A stretch of DNA of 64,000 nucleotides from Paenibacillus mellifer (GTDB taxonomy: Bacteria > Bacillota > Bacilli > Paenibacillales > Paenibacillaceae). Each line of letters starts with the position of its first letter. The stretch's first letter is position 1. The stretch is from contig NZ_JALPRK010000001.1 of the NCBI RefSeq assembly GCF_023195895.1, positions 1-64,000 on the forward strand. The letters are read 5' to 3'. Below, one piece after another: positions 52,887 to 63,203 of this stretch. The notes beneath the pieces were generated by a model. It saw only the letters and a program-made list of their open reading frames with translations. It made no database searches and was not told the origin of the DNA. The position numbers and the translations under genes are program-made.

Positions 52887-53085
52887 CGTATTCAGATGGC
52901 AATCCGAATGCTGTGTTACGGGAGACGAATATCGTGCTATGGCGCACTCTTATATCAGCCAGTGTATGGACCGTAGAAGGGACCAAAGTTGTAAAAGAGC
53001 CGAATCCTCCGTCACTGAGAGAAGGTGGGCTTGTCGTATACTTGGCTTGCAACAACCGGAAACAGTAAAAAGGGAGGTTACACGG
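52887..53085 (+). other. Control region of the sugar ABC operon
   Basis: About 200 bp between terminator and binding-protein gene. No convincing -35/-10 or cre match was found. Regulated promoters of YesN-type operons commonly have poor -35 elements, so this is the place to look for regulator sites; none can be defined by eye. Confidence 0.4.
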
Positions 53086-54390
53086 ATGAAGAAAAAATGG
53101 TTGGTAGCCGCGGTAGGCGTAACCCTTCTGGCGACAACCGCACTCAGTGGTTGCGGTAGCGGGGGCACGGAAAAATTAAACGAAAAGGCGTCGGACGGCA
53201 GCAAAGAGACGACGCTTACGTTCTGGAGAGCGGGTACGGACGCTCAGGAAAATGCGTATTGGTCACGGGTGATCAGCGAGTTTGAAGCCAGCCACCCGGG
53301 CGTGAAGGTAGAACTAAGCGAGGCCCCGTTTGGGAACGACATGGAGACCAAGCTGAACGCGGCCTATGCCAGTGGAACGGCGCCGGACGTCTTGTCATAT
53401 ACGCTGGCTTCCGTAGCACAGCGCGCCAGCTTGGGCCAATATGAACCGCTGGACGCATATTTGGCCGATTGGGACGGCAAGTCCGACTTGATGGAAAGCG
53501 TAGCGCAGACGGGTTATTATAACGGGAAGTTGTACGGGCTTGGTTTTATTCCCGACCCTCGCGTATTGTTGTGGCGGAAGGATTTGTTCAAGGAGGCAGG
53601 GTTGGATCCGGAGAAGCCGCCGGGCAGTTGGGAGGAACTGGCCGATTATGCCCAGAAGTTGACGAAGAAGGACGGCAATACGACCACGTTGGCGGGTTTT
53701 GCCATCCCGACATCAGTCGGGTGGACGCTCTGGCAGTCCTTTGTTCTGCAAAACGGAGGTCTGATTATCGACGAAGAGAATAATAAGCCGTTGTTCGATT
53801 CGCCGGAAGCGATCGAAGCGACCGAATATCTCGCGGATCTCGTGGCGAAGGGGGTAACGATCCCCAACGATTCGACTAAGTCCAACGAAAATCTGTTCCC
53901 GAACGGAAAAGCGGCGATCGCATACGACAGTCCCACGGCTTACGCCAATTTGCAGAAGGACCACCCGGAGCTGCAAGGTCAAATCGGCGTATCCGGCCCG
54001 ATCGAAAGAAAGCAAAAGGCGACGTTCTCCGGCATGAGGCTGCTGTTTATGAGCTCGCAAAGCAAAAATAAAGAATTGGCCGCCGAATTCATGAAACAGG
54101 TCTTGTCCAAGGAGGAAACTTGGAAACGTTATACCGAGCTGGGAGCGCCGGTTGTGTTGAACTCCTTGAAGGAGGATTACATCAACGACAAACCGGAGAT
54201 CAACCAGGCGATCTTCGACGCCGTTATGTATGGTAAGGGGGCGGCAAAGGTAACGTATGCAGGCAAGCTGACCGAGATTATCAGCCAGAATCTGGAGTCT
54301 GCTTATTATGGCAAAGTTTCGGCCGAGCAGGCGATGAAGGACGGCGTCGAGCAATTGAACAAAGAGTTGCCTAATTTGATCGTAAAATAA
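53086..54390 (+). CDS. Carbohydrate ABC transporter substrate-binding lipoprotein
   Basis: A 434-residue family-1 solute-binding protein with lipobox ALSGC (Cys about 22) and mature start GSGGTEK. Recognisable segments include LTFWRAGTDAQENAYW near 45, FEASHPGVKVELSEAPFG and YYNGKLYGLGFIPDPRVLLWRKDLF. It should bind an oligosaccharide outside the membrane. ATG 53086 follows AAAGGGAGG by 8 nt, so the long upstream frame is discarded. It is followed by two permeases and a sulfatase but no ATPase, as in Paenibacillus importers that use a shared MsmX-type ATPase. Confidence 0.92.
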   Translation: MKKKWLVAAVGVTLLATTALSGCGSGGTEKLNEKASDGSKETTLTFWRAGTDAQENAYWSRVISEFEASHPGVKVELSEAPFGNDMETKLNAAYASGTAPDVLSYTLASVAQRASLGQYEPLDAYLADWDGKSDLMESVAQTGYYNGKLYGLGFIPDPRVLLWRKDLFKEAGLDPEKPPGSWEELADYAQKLTKKDGNTTTLAGFAIPTSVGWTLWQSFVLQNGGLIIDEENNKPLFDSPEAIEATEYLADLVAKGVTIPNDSTKSNENLFPNGKAAIAYDSPTAYANLQKDHPELQGQIGVSGPIERKQKATFSGMRLLFMSSQSKNKELAAEFMKQVLSKEETWKRYTELGAPVVLNSLKEDYINDKPEINQAIFDAVMYGKGAAKVTYAGKLTEIISQNLESAYYGKVSAEQAMKDGVEQLNKELPNLIVK

Positions 54391-54494
54391 CACGGCCCTT
54401 ATTGTGGAACGCCTGATTGCCGGAAAATCGCGCACGGGCGTTTCGCTATTCTGGCGCATTCAGCCATTATTGAATTATGTGAGGTGAGGTTCGA

Positions 54495-55421
54495 ATGAAA
54501 TCGGTGGTTTCCGGCTCGAAGGTACATGAGCGGATCAAATCCAGGCGGGGGACGAATATCGATTATATCGGTTATGCCATGATCGCCCCGGGTTATCTGG
54601 TTTATTTCTTGTTTATTTTCATCCCACTTCTTGTCGGGGTTTATTACAGCTTCACGAACTATAATTTCTACAGCGTACCGCAGTTCGTCGGATTACAGAA
54701 CTACATACGACTGCTCCACGATGAATTGTTCGGTACGGCAATGTACAACACGTTTATATATGCCTTGTTGACGATTTTGCCGCAGATGTTTTTAGGACTG
54801 GTGTTGGCCGCGCTCTTGAATGGTAAAGTGTTCGGCCGCGTGTTTTCCCGGGCCAGCATATATATTCCCAACGTAACTTCCATGGTCGCTGTATCGATGA
54901 TCTGGCTGTGGATTTACGACCCGGCGTTGGGGATTTTGAACCGAATGATCAAAACGTTCGGCTTTGATCCGATGCAGTGGCTTTATAATCCGAACACGGC
55001 AATGCTGGCGGTAGTCGTCATGAGCATCTGGAAATCGATTGGATATACGATGATCGTTTATTTGGCCGGATTGCAATCGATCCCTTCTAGCCTATACGAA
55101 GCCGCCCATATGGATGGAGCTTCGAAGGTAAAGCAGTTTTTCTCCATTACGATTCCAATGTTGAAGCCGACCACCTTTTTCATTCTCGTGATGTCCTGCA
55201 TCAACTCCTTTATGGTGTTCGAGCAAGTGAATATTATGACGGGAGGCGGGCCGCTCAACTCGACGACCACGGTCGTACATCAGATTTATTTGCGGGGGTT
55301 TCAGGACTTTCAGATGGGTTATGCCTCGGCAATGGCCGTCGTGTTGTTCATCATCACGCTGGCGATTACCTTGATTAATTTCCGGTATGGCAATCAGGGA
55401 GACGATTTGGATGTCGATTAA
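54495..55421 (+). CDS. Sugar ABC transporter permease (UgpA-like)
   Basis: A 308-residue permease with six helices, opening YAMIAPGYLVYFLFIFIPLL, and the EAA loop SLYEAAHMDGASKVKQFFSITIPMLK near 205-230 that contacts the ATPase. It forms the channel with the next gene. The 104-bp gap after the binding-protein gene carries no terminator, so they are probably co-transcribed. AGGTGAGG precedes the ATG. Confidence 0.92.
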   Translation: MKSVVSGSKVHERIKSRRGTNIDYIGYAMIAPGYLVYFLFIFIPLLVGVYYSFTNYNFYSVPQFVGLQNYIRLLHDELFGTAMYNTFIYALLTILPQMFLGLVLAALLNGKVFGRVFSRASIYIPNVTSMVAVSMIWLWIYDPALGILNRMIKTFGFDPMQWLYNPNTAMLAVVVMSIWKSIGYTMIVYLAGLQSIPSSLYEAAHMDGASKVKQFFSITIPMLKPTTFFILVMSCINSFMVFEQVNIMTGGGPLNSTTTVVHQIYLRGFQDFQMGYASAMAVVLFIITLAITLINFRYGNQGDDLDVD

Positions 55422-55465
55422 ACAGATGACCGGGCAATTTTAGATTAGAGATGGAGGTGGAGAGC

Positions 55466-56332
55466 TTGAGTATCAAACGAAACAGCCGTTTTTTGTTGTC
55501 CGTCGTTCTATTGGCCGTGGCCGTAGTCATGCTTGTGCCTTTTGTGATCATGGTTTTAACCTCCTTCAAGACGATGGGAGAGATCCAATCGCCGACTTTT
55601 ACTCTGTTTCCGAAGGAATGGCATTTTGACAATTACGCCGAAGCCTTATCCCGGGGAGACTGGGCGAGGTACTTTTTCAACTCTTTTGTCGTCACGGCCA
55701 TTACCGTAATCATCAGTTTGGTGCTGAATTCCATGGCCGGTTACGCTTTTGCTCGGCTGCGGTTTCCAGGTCGGAACGTGTTGTTTTTTTCCGTCCTGAT
55801 CGGGATCATGGTACCGGCCCAAACGACGATGATTCCCACTTTTCTGATGATGAAGCAGTTCCCCCTAGCAGGCGGAAACGATCTGTTCGGCCAAGGAGGG
55901 ATTGGTTTTATAAACAGCTACACCGGCTTGATCCTGCCATTCATCGCCGGTTCCTTCGGCATCTTCTTGTGCCGCCAGTTCTTCCTTAACTTCCCGAGAG
56001 CGTTGGACGAAGCGGCGCAAATAGACGGAGCATCCAAGCTGCGGGTATTTTTCCAAATTTATTTGCCGCTGAGCAAACCGATTTTGGCCACGTTGGCCAT
56101 ATTCAAGACGACTTCAGCCTGGAACGATTATATGTGGCCGCTGATTATGACCAATACGCCGGAGATGAGGACGGTCCAACTGGGACTTACGATTTTTCGG
56201 GGAGAAACAAACGTGGAGTGGAATCTGTTAATGGCCGCCACTACTTTGGTCGTGTTACCGCTGATTCTGTTGTTCCTCGCAGCTCAGAAATATTTCGTGC
56301 AGGGGATTGTTACGACCGGCTTGAAAGCCTGA
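55466..56332 (+). CDS. Sugar ABC transporter permease (UgpE-like)
   Basis: A 288-residue permease of the MalG/UgpE type with six helices, TSFKTMGEIQSPTFTLFPKEW near 35 and the EAA loop RALDEAAQIDGASKLRVFFQIYLP near 185. TTG 55466 is chosen because GGAGG lies 8 nt before it. It ends a few bp before the sulfatase gene, indicating one operon from import to desulfation. Confidence 0.92.
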   Translation: MSIKRNSRFLLSVVLLAVAVVMLVPFVIMVLTSFKTMGEIQSPTFTLFPKEWHFDNYAEALSRGDWARYFFNSFVVTAITVIISLVLNSMAGYAFARLRFPGRNVLFFSVLIGIMVPAQTTMIPTFLMMKQFPLAGGNDLFGQGGIGFINSYTGLILPFIAGSFGIFLCRQFFLNFPRALDEAAQIDGASKLRVFFQIYLPLSKPILATLAIFKTTSAWNDYMWPLIMTNTPEMRTVQLGLTIFRGETNVEWNLLMAATTLVVLPLILLFLAAQKYFVQGIVTTGLKA

Positions 56333-56343
56333 GGGGGATCATG

Positions 56344-57813
56344 ATGAAAACAATACTCGTGTTAATGGACACCTTAAATCGTCGCAGCCTTCCCACTTAC
56401 GGCGGCGGGGCAAGCACGCCTAACATAGAGCGAGCGGCGGAGAAATCCGTGGTATTTCAGCAGCATTGGTCCGGTTCGCTGCCCTGCATGCCGGCAAGGC
56501 GCGATTTGTTTACCGGAAGAACGGCCTTCCTGGAAAAGGGCTGGGGTGGCATCGAGCCCTTTGATCGGACATTGCCGGATACTTTGCGCGAAGCAGGGAT
56601 TTTCAGCCACATCATCACGGACCATTACCACTACTTCGCGCGGGGCGGGGAAAACTACTGCCAGTCGTTTACGACCTGGGATTTCCATCGGGGGCAGGAG
56701 GGAGATCCATGGCATTCGATCGTAAGCGAACCGGAGAAACCGGAAGCGTATTTCGGGAGGGTCGAGGGGCAATATGAGTTGAACCGACAATTGTTCCGGC
56801 GGGAAGAGGATTTTTCCGGGCCGCGTACTATGGCTGCAGCTTGCGATTGGCTGGAGCTGAATAAAGATGAAGACAACTATTTCCTAGTGGTGGAGGCGTT
56901 TGATCCGCACGAGCCGTTTGATTTCCCGCCGCATTATCTGGATCGGTACGGGGATGATTATGACGGTCCCCGTTTTGACTGGCCAGCTTACGGCGATGCA
57001 AATGTGCCAGAGAATGCTTTACGCCATCTTCAGGTCCGTTACGCGGCCAATCTCAGTATGATCGATCACTGGTTCGGCAAACTGCTGGATACGATGGACC
57101 GCCATCAATTGTGGGAGGATACGTTGTTTATATTCACCACGGATCATGGCTTCCTGCTTGGCGAACACCACATGCTCGGCAAGAACCAAATGCATGTCTA
57201 CAACGAGCTGGCCCATATTCCGCTCATGATCCGTCCGCCTGGCGGAGTGAGCGGTGGGAAACGGATTTCGGGGTTAACGCAAACGATTGACTTGATGCCG
57301 ACGATTCTTGATTATATGGGCGTGGCGGTTCCGGAAACCGTGAAAGGCCATTCGCTTCGCGGTTTGCTGGAGGGAACGCAGGAGAAAGTGCGCGACGCGG
57401 CGATTTACGGATACCATGGCATGGCGGTAAACGTGACCGACGGTCAATTTACGTATATGCGTTCTCCGCAGAGCGCCGACAATCATCCGTGTTACATCTA
57501 CACGGCCGTGCCGACGACATTCCGTGCTTTTCTCGGCCGGGACGGAGCGGAGAGCATCGAATGCGGACGTTTCCTGCCCTGCACGGTACATCCGGTATTC
57601 CGTTACCCGGTAAGTGTGCCGGGCCAGCATTACGATAATAACCGCAGGGTCATGGAAACGCAGTTGTTTGATATCAGGAGCGATTACGCCCAGCAGCACC
57701 CTTTAACTGATCCTGCGACGGAAGCACGGATGACGGGGCTGCTTAAGGAAGAAATGAAGCGGGCCGAAGCGCCGGAGGAACAATTCCAACGCCTGGGACT
57801 CGCGGAAAACTGA
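56344..57813 (+). CDS. Cytoplasmic sulfatase (alkaline-phosphatase superfamily)
   Basis: A 489-residue S1-type sulfatase: N-terminal MKTILVLMDTLNRR metal residues, the Cys-type formylglycine motif LPCMPARRDLFTGR (Cys48, Arg52), and later TTDHGFLLGEHHMLGKNQMH. There is no signal peptide, so it acts in the cytoplasm after import. Maturation needs a formylglycine-generating enzyme; the only FGE-like protein in the window (12087) lacks its copper cysteines and is exported. Phosphonate- or phosphoester-hydrolase activity is an alternative. ATG 56344 is 7 nt after the GGGGG run; 56341 is also possible. Confidence 0.9.
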   Translation: MKTILVLMDTLNRRSLPTYGGGASTPNIERAAEKSVVFQQHWSGSLPCMPARRDLFTGRTAFLEKGWGGIEPFDRTLPDTLREAGIFSHIITDHYHYFARGGENYCQSFTTWDFHRGQEGDPWHSIVSEPEKPEAYFGRVEGQYELNRQLFRREEDFSGPRTMAAACDWLELNKDEDNYFLVVEAFDPHEPFDFPPHYLDRYGDDYDGPRFDWPAYGDANVPENALRHLQVRYAANLSMIDHWFGKLLDTMDRHQLWEDTLFIFTTDHGFLLGEHHMLGKNQMHVYNELAHIPLMIRPPGGVSGGKRISGLTQTIDLMPTILDYMGVAVPETVKGHSLRGLLEGTQEKVRDAAIYGYHGMAVNVTDGQFTYMRSPQSADNHPCYIYTAVPTTFRAFLGRDGAESIECGRFLPCTVHPVFRYPVSVPGQHYDNNRRVMETQLFDIRSDYAQQHPLTDPATEARMTGLLKEEMKRAEAPEEQFQRLGLAEN

Positions 57814-57858
57814 ACAAAAGGACCTCTTTAATGATCGGGGTTATTGGCAGTCTCTTCC

Positions 57859-57904
57859 GCCCGGAAACTGATGGCTTCAACCATTTGGTTTCCGGGCTTT
57901 TTCG
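57859..57904 (+). terminator. Terminator of the sugar ABC-sulfatase operon
   Basis: GCCCGGAAAC pairs with GTTTCCGGGC, with an inner TGG/CCA, and is followed by TTTTTC. It closes the operon 45 bp after the sulfatase stop. Confidence 0.9.
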
Positions 57905-57940
57905 TTTGTTACCCCAGACGTGCCGGTGTGAAATCTCTCC

Positions 57941-57970
57941 TTGCCAGGCCCAGGATTCCCCCCTTACAAT
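57941..57970 (+). promoter_or_regulatory. Promoter of the GNAT gene
   Basis: TTGCCA (57941-57946, 5 of 6) and TACAAT (57965-57970, 5 of 6) are 18 bp apart, about 65 bp before the GNAT start. Confidence 0.55.
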
Positions 57971-58034
57971 GGCGGTTAAAAATCGGCACTGGTCATCATA
58001 CAGGGACGTCAGGGCCTCGAATGGAGGGAAAGCA

Positions 58035-58880
58035 TTGTACAAATTGGAAAAGCGAGATTACGCCAAAGCCGTAAAACCGCTGCAAGAGGTCGGAATCAAC
58101 CGGTTGTTTGCGGAGTCCGTAGTCCGCGGGGAGGCGGAAGGGGAGATTTACGCCGACGATTTGGCGCGGCCGGAGGTTTTTTATGTCGTCCATCCCTATG
58201 GGATGTCGTTATTGTACGGCAGCACGGAGAAAGAAAACTTCAATCGGGCTTTACGGGCTTATTTGCTGGATGAATACCGCGTGCGAACCGCCGACGAATG
58301 GCTGCAGGTTTACCCGGATGCGTGGAATGGGCAAATTCGCGGGATGCTGGGGGAGAAGCTGATTCACGTAGGGGAAGCGCAGCCGGCTGGTACCGTTCCG
58401 GCCGGACCTTGCGTTGAAATTCATGAGCGGGTTAACTTTGCATTTGACCGGGAACGGTATTTGGTTGCCACGGCAGCTGTGGTCCCGGAGGAGCATCGAC
58501 TCGTCAAAACGAACGGAGCGTTGTTCGACCAAATCGAGGGCTCCGTGGTACCGAAGCATTTCTGGCGGAACGCGGCAGCGTTTGAGCAGGCTGGCTTGGG
58601 ATATAGCTTGCTGCGCGGTGCAGCGCATGTGGCGACGGCGTTTTCGGCTTACCGGAACGAGCGGCAGCTGGAAATCGGCATCGAGACGGCGGAAGCTTCC
58701 CAGGGGAAGGGGTATGCCTATCTTGTTTCGCAGGCTTTGATCGACGAGTGCCTAAGACTCGGTTTGGAGCCGGTGTGGGCCTGCCGCAGAGGGAATGAGG
58801 GCTCCTATCGGCTTGCGCAAAAACTCGGCTTCGTGCCGACGCTTACCCTTCCTTACTACCGGCTGACGACGCGCGTTTGA
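58035..58880 (+). CDS. GNAT-type acetyltransferase (PF12746-like)
   Basis: A 281-residue protein whose C-terminal half has a GNAT core: QLEIGIETAEASQGKGYAYLVSQALIDECLRLG (about 220-250, cited in parts) and CRRGNEGSYRLAQKLGFVP. The N-terminal half (LYKLEKRDYAKAVKPLQEVG...) fits the long Firmicute GNAT_acetyltran group. Substrate unknown. TTG start lies 7 nt after GGAGG; the frame's upstream reading has a terminator in it. Its 3' end overlaps the convergent AraC gene by 38 bp, an uncommon arrangement. Confidence 0.8.
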   Translation: MYKLEKRDYAKAVKPLQEVGINRLFAESVVRGEAEGEIYADDLARPEVFYVVHPYGMSLLYGSTEKENFNRALRAYLLDEYRVRTADEWLQVYPDAWNGQIRGMLGEKLIHVGEAQPAGTVPAGPCVEIHERVNFAFDRERYLVATAAVVPEEHRLVKTNGALFDQIEGSVVPKHFWRNAAAFEQAGLGYSLLRGAAHVATAFSAYRNERQLEIGIETAEASQGKGYAYLVSQALIDECLRLGLEPVWACRRGNEGSYRLAQKLGFVPTLTLPYYRLTTRV

Positions 58881-59715
58881 GGTTGCTGCTTTTGCGCAGA
58901 TCCAGGGGCGCCTGGCGATACCATTTTTTGAATTGATGATAAAAATGGCTCACGTTCTCGAACCCGCACTCCAGGGCGATTTCCACGACGCGCAGCTCCG
59001 TCGTGAGCAGCAGGTTGCGGGCTGCTTTCAGCTTCAACTGGTTGAGGTATTCCGTCGGCGTCTGCTGCAGGTATTGGCGGAAGGCGCGGTTCACGTGGCC
59101 GACGCTCCTTCCCGACAATTCATACAGGGCGGGCAGCCCGCGGTGGAGATTGTCCTTTAGCTGCATTTTACCGAGGGCGTGCTCCAGCCACAGCGGGATC
59201 TCTGTCTGCTTCACCGGGTCCAGGTTGAAAAAGTACCGGGTCAGAAGCTCGACCAACCCGCCTTTGAGGACGATGCGGGCCTTCGGCTTATCGATGGCGG
59301 ACAACAGCTTGATGCGTTCGAACAAGGCGACGAATTCGCCGACTTCGGTTGTCGAGAGCATGGCCACCCGGGGCAAATGCGACTGCAGCAGTTGCCCGGC
59401 CATCTCCGTTTCTCCCAAATAAGCCAGCGCCTCGCCGATCAAGCTATGGCGGCAGGGGACATTGTAAAACCGGCAGTCCTCCTCCCCCTCCCTCTCGTAT
59501 TTATGTACGTCCTCGGGCCGGATAAAGACCAGGCAGCCGGCACGAAGCGATTGGCTTACCCCATTGACGACATGGCGGCAGCGCCCCTCTTCGATCACGA
59601 AGAACTCATAAAAATCATGGGTATGCTCTGGCGATACTTGGGACAATGATTCCACCCGAAACGGGTTGACCGGCACTTCCGGGTCAATATAGTTTTCCTC
59701 GGTATATTTCAGCAT
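58843..59715 (-). CDS. AraC-family regulator of the GH2 beta-mannosidase
   Basis: A 290-residue regulator with an N-terminal cupin ([22 protein letters not shown]) and AraC HTH ([25 protein letters not shown] and [21 protein letters not shown]). It is divergent from the GH2 gene, with 136 bp between starts, so it probably controls it. ATG 59715 follows AAAGGTG. The 3' end overlaps the GNAT gene by 38 bp. Ligand is likely a mannose-type sugar by context. Confidence 0.9.
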   Translation of the reverse strand: MLKYTEENYIDPEVPVNPFRVESLSQVSPEHTHDFYEFFVIEEGRCRHVVNGVSQSLRAGCLVFIRPEDVHKYEREGEEDCRFYNVPCRHSLIGEALAYLGETEMAGQLLQSHLPRVAMLSTTEVGEFVALFERIKLLSAIDKPKARIVLKGGLVELLTRYFFNLDPVKQTEIPLWLEHALGKMQLKDNLHRGLPALYELSGRSVGHVNRAFRQYLQQTPTEYLNQLKLKAARNLLLTTELRVVEIALECGFENVSHFYHQFKKWYRQAPLDLRKSSNLKRASSAGSKEG

Positions 59716-59851
59716 GGATGACACCTTTCCGCAACATGTTGATGTTAAAATAGCACATGACTTGAGTGAACACAATACAAGAAACTCGCCGGCCTCTTTA
59801 GTACAATCAAACCATATCCAGGATAAAAAAGTACATGAGGAGGCAAAACGA

Positions 59852-62347
59852 ATGCTGCTTGTCGATTTGGGCGGGGCTTGGCGGATGAAACGGCTGGACC
59901 AGGCCGAATGGCTCCCGGGAACCGTGCCGGGTTCGGTTTATTACGATTTGTTGAATGCCGGACAAATGCCGGATCCCTACTTCCGCGATCAGGAATACGA
60001 AGTGTTGGAGCTATCCAACTACGATTATGAATATGAACGGACCTTCCAGTTGGACGAGTCTGCGGTAGCCCATGACCGGGTGGTGCTGCTATGCGAAGGG
60101 CTCGACACGCTGGCCGAGGTTTACCTGAACGGGACACCTGTCCTAAACGCCGACAACATGCACCGCACGTACGAGGTCGACGTCAAACCCCTGCTGGTCA
60201 TCGGGGAAAACCGTATTCACGTCATTTTGCGCTCGCCCGTGGAATACGTGCTGCGCAAGCAGGCGGAGCGGCCGCTGATCGGCTGCGCCGACGCCGTTCC
60301 GGGCATTTCCCATCTGCGCAAGGCACATTCGATGTTCGGCTGGGATTGGGGACCGCAGCTCCCCGACCTTGGGATCTGGAGAGATATGACCCTTCGCGGC
60401 TACGATCGCTCCCGGATCGAGGATGTGTACGTTACGCAAGCCCATGAGCCTGGCAAGGTCAGCTTGGACGTGCGCGTACGAACCAACGGCTGGGCGGAAG
60501 GGAGCCGGGGGATCGCCGTGCGCGTAACCGGCCCATCAGGCAACGTGATCGAAACCGGCGTTTCGGAACGAACCGAGCAGTCAACGGCGGGACCGGATGG
60601 CGTTCTCCAGGAGCGGCATATTCCGGTGGAGATCCCGAACCCGGAGCTGTGGTGGCCGAACGGGTTAGGCGAGCAGCCGCTATACGAAGTGGAGATCGTG
60701 TTGAACGAGCTGGGCCAGGAGCTGGACCGGCGCGAGCTGCGTATCGGCCTGCGCACCCTGACGGTGCTGCAGGGAGAAGACGAATGGGGCGAATCGTTCC
60801 ATTTCGTCGTGAACGGGATTCCGTTCTTTTCCATGGGGGCCGATTACATTCCCGAGGACAACATCTTCCCGCGGCGCAGCAAAGCGCGCACGGAGCACCT
60901 AATCCGCAGCTGCGCCGAAGCCAACTTCAATACGATTCGCGTTTGGGGCGGGGGGCATTATCCGGAGGACTATTTTTACGATCTGTGCGATGAATACGGG
61001 ATCGTCGTTTGGCAGGACCATATGTACGCGTGCGGCGTATATGAATTGACCGAGGAATTCAAGGAGAACATCACGCAGGAGACGATCGACAACATGAAGC
61101 GGCTGCGCCATCACGCTTCGCTGGGGCTTTGGTGCGGGAACAACGAGCAGGAGATGGCTTGGGACGAGTGGAACTGGGCGGAGCAAACCTCGCTGCAATT
61201 GCAGGCGGACTACATCAAGATGTACGAGGTGCTGCTGCCGGAGATCGCGAAGGAAATCGATCCGAACACGTTTTATTGGCGGGCTTCGCCGTCCTCGAAG
61301 GGGAGTTTCGACAAGCCCAACGACGAGAATTACGGGGACATGCATTACTGGGACGTCTGGCACGGCAAAAAGCCCTTCACCGCTTACCGCACGCTGTATC
61401 CGCGGTATATGTCGGAGTTCGGCCTGCAATCGTTCCCGTCGCTCAAGACGGTGGAGACGTTTACGCTGCCCGAGGACCGGAACATCTTCTCGTATGTGAT
61501 GGAATCCCACCAGAAGAATGGAACGGGGAACGAAAAAATCCTCTACTACATCGGGGAGACGTATCGTTACCCGAAGGATTTCTCGTCTTTGCTGTATGCC
61601 TCCCAGTTGATTCAAGCCGAAGGCATGCGCTGCGGGGTCGAGCATTGGCGGCGTCACCGCGGCCGCTGCATGGGAGCGTTGTACTGGCAGCTGAACGATA
61701 TCTGGCCGGTGGCCTCCTGGTCGAGCATCGATTACTATGGGCGCTGGAAGGCGCTGCAGTACGAGGCCAAACGTTTCTTCGCCCCGGTGTTGGCATCGGC
61801 CTGTGAGGAAGGCACGCGGGTTGCCTTGCACGTATCTAACGAAAGCAAGCGGACCGCAAAAGGCAAGCTGGTCTGGACGCTGCGGAATGCGCGCTCCGAA
61901 GTGCTTCGGCAAGGGGAACGGGCGGCCGAAATCGCTCCGTTTGCCACCGCGGAGCTGGAGCAGCTGGATTTTGCCGGCGAGGTGGACACCAAAGCGAAGC
62001 TGCGGGAGACCTACCTCGAATATGCTTGGGTCGAAGACGGCGAGATCGTAAGCGGCGGCACAGTCTTGTTTGTGAAACCGAAGCACTTCGGGTTCGTACA
62101 CCCAGGCATCCAAGCCGTGATCACGGAGGCTGTAGATCGCTTCACGATAACGTTATCCTCAGAAGCGTATGCTCGGTTCGTAGAGCTGGATGTTGCGGAA
62201 CTGGACGCGATTTTCAGCGATAACTATTTTGATTTGTCGGCCGGGGCACAGAAGACGGTTACCGTCCTTAAATCGGCAATGAGTCGCCCGGCGGAGCTAG
62301 CCGAGCTGCAAGAGCGACTCACCGTTCGCAGTGTTTACGATATTTAA
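59852..62347 (+). CDS. GH2 beta-mannosidase
   Basis: An 831-residue GH2 enzyme with an N-terminal sugar-binding sandwich (about 20-180; [23 protein letters not shown]), an Ig-like middle domain, and a TIM barrel with acid/base Glu in [12 protein letters not shown] and nucleophile Glu in [12 protein letters not shown]. The MFGWDWGP and GNNE patterns are typical of beta-mannosidases. No signal peptide: it acts on imported manno-oligosaccharides, releasing mannose. ATG 59852 follows GAGGAGG. It is divergent from its AraC regulator. Confidence 0.9.
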   Translation: MLLVDLGGAWRMKRLDQAEWLPGTVPGSVYYDLLNAGQMPDPYFRDQEYEVLELSNYDYEYERTFQLDESAVAHDRVVLLCEGLDTLAEVYLNGTPVLNADNMHRTYEVDVKPLLVIGENRIHVILRSPVEYVLRKQAERPLIGCADAVPGISHLRKAHSMFGWDWGPQLPDLGIWRDMTLRGYDRSRIEDVYVTQAHEPGKVSLDVRVRTNGWAEGSRGIAVRVTGPSGNVIETGVSERTEQSTAGPDGVLQERHIPVEIPNPELWWPNGLGEQPLYEVEIVLNELGQELDRRELRIGLRTLTVLQGEDEWGESFHFVVNGIPFFSMGADYIPEDNIFPRRSKARTEHLIRSCAEANFNTIRVWGGGHYPEDYFYDLCDEYGIVVWQDHMYACGVYELTEEFKENITQETIDNMKRLRHHASLGLWCGNNEQEMAWDEWNWAEQTSLQLQADYIKMYEVLLPEIAKEIDPNTFYWRASPSSKGSFDKPNDENYGDMHYWDVWHGKKPFTAYRTLYPRYMSEFGLQSFPSLKTVETFTLPEDRNIFSYVMESHQKNGTGNEKILYYIGETYRYPKDFSSLLYASQLIQAEGMRCGVEHWRRHRGRCMGALYWQLNDIWPVASWSSIDYYGRWKALQYEAKRFFAPVLASACEEGTRVALHVSNESKRTAKGKLVWTLRNARSEVLRQGERAAEIAPFATAELEQLDFAGEVDTKAKLRETYLEYAWVEDGEIVSGGTVLFVKPKHFGFVHPGIQAVITEAVDRFTITLSSEAYARFVELDVAELDAIFSDNYFDLSAGAQKTVTVLKSAMSRPAELAELQERLTVRSVYDI

Positions 62348-62414
62348 CCTCAAGAAGTGAAGTGGGGGTGGTCCGTAGGGAACACTCCTTTTGCGTTTGA
62401 GGAAAAACCAAAAG

Positions 62415-62443
62415 TTGACAATCAGACTTAACGGATTTATATT
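62415..62443 (+). promoter_or_regulatory. Promoter of the TetR operon
   Basis: A perfect TTGACA (62415-62420) and TATATT (62438-62443, 5 of 6) are 17 bp apart, a strong sigma-A promoter. Confidence 0.75.
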
Positions 62444-62476
62444 GAGTAAAAACTCAATGAGTGATAACTCAATATA
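62438..62476 (+). promoter_or_regulatory. Nested-palindrome operator for the TetR regulator
   Basis: Outer arms TATATTGAGT (62438-62447) and ACTCAATATA (62467-62476) enclose an inner palindrome ACTCAATGAGT (62452-62462). The site begins on the -10 box, so binding would block transcription. This is the classic layout of an autoregulated TetR gene, here with three TGAGT-type half-site pairs. Confidence 0.7.
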
Positions 62477-62545
62477 ATGGAAACGGAGAATCGCTTCATG
62501 CGCAGATTGGATGAATCATCAACCACGGACGGAAAGGAGAGGGGA

Positions 62546-63169
62546 ATGGCCTTGGAAATGAAGGGCGACGGGGAGAAGGTTAAATCACAGCGTCAGCAAC
62601 AAAAGGAACGGACCCGTCAGCGGTTAATCGATACGGCGTTGTCGCTGTATGCCCGGGAAGGACTGTTAGCCACCCGAACCGCGGATGTGGCCCGGGCGGC
62701 GGAGGTGTCGCACGGCACGTTATTTGCCCACTTCGTCACCCAGGAGGCGCTCATGAATGCGGTTATCGAGACGTTTAGCGCGCAAACGACCGCCCGGTTG
62801 CATGAGCTGGCTTCCCAGGGCAGCAGCCTGCGAGAGGTGCTGCGGGCTCATTTGGCGGGGCTGCGGGAAGGAGAGGCATTTTATGCTCGACTGGTCAGAG
62901 AATGTCGGATGCTGCCGGACGAATCACGGCATCTCTTGACTGCGATCCAGTCGGTTGTCTCTCATCACCTCTGCGCCGCTGCGGAACGGGAGATGCAGGC
63001 CGGTTTAATCCGGACGATGCCGCTTCATTTGCTGTTCAACACCTGGATCGGTTTGATCCATCATTATTTGGCGAACGATGATTTGTTCGCGCCGAGGGGC
63101 TCCGTGTTGGAGCGTTACGGGGAGGAATTGCTGGAGCATTATTTATTTTTGCTTGCGCCTCGGGGATAA
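62546..63169 (+). CDS. TetR-family regulator (autoregulated)
   Basis: A 207-residue regulator with the N-terminal TetR HTH (TRTADVARAAEVSHGTLFAHFVTQEAL, about 33-58) and a helical effector domain. ATG 62546 is chosen for the AAAGGAG box; the longer frame starts inside the operator region. The promoter-operator immediately upstream predicts autorepression, and two small genes follow 34 and 288 bp later and may share the transcript. Confidence 0.88.
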   Translation: MALEMKGDGEKVKSQRQQQKERTRQRLIDTALSLYAREGLLATRTADVARAAEVSHGTLFAHFVTQEALMNAVIETFSAQTTARLHELASQGSSLREVLRAHLAGLREGEAFYARLVRECRMLPDESRHLLTAIQSVVSHHLCAAAEREMQAGLIRTMPLHLLFNTWIGLIHHYLANDDLFAPRGSVLERYGEELLEHYLFLLAPRG

Positions 63170-63203
63170 GAGTACGTAACCAGACTAAAAAGGAGTGTTC
63201 AAG

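Noticed and set aside
62348..62414. Terminator after the GH2 gene
   Set aside because: CCTCAA and TTGAGG can pair but the loop is long and no U-tract follows at a sensible place; not called.
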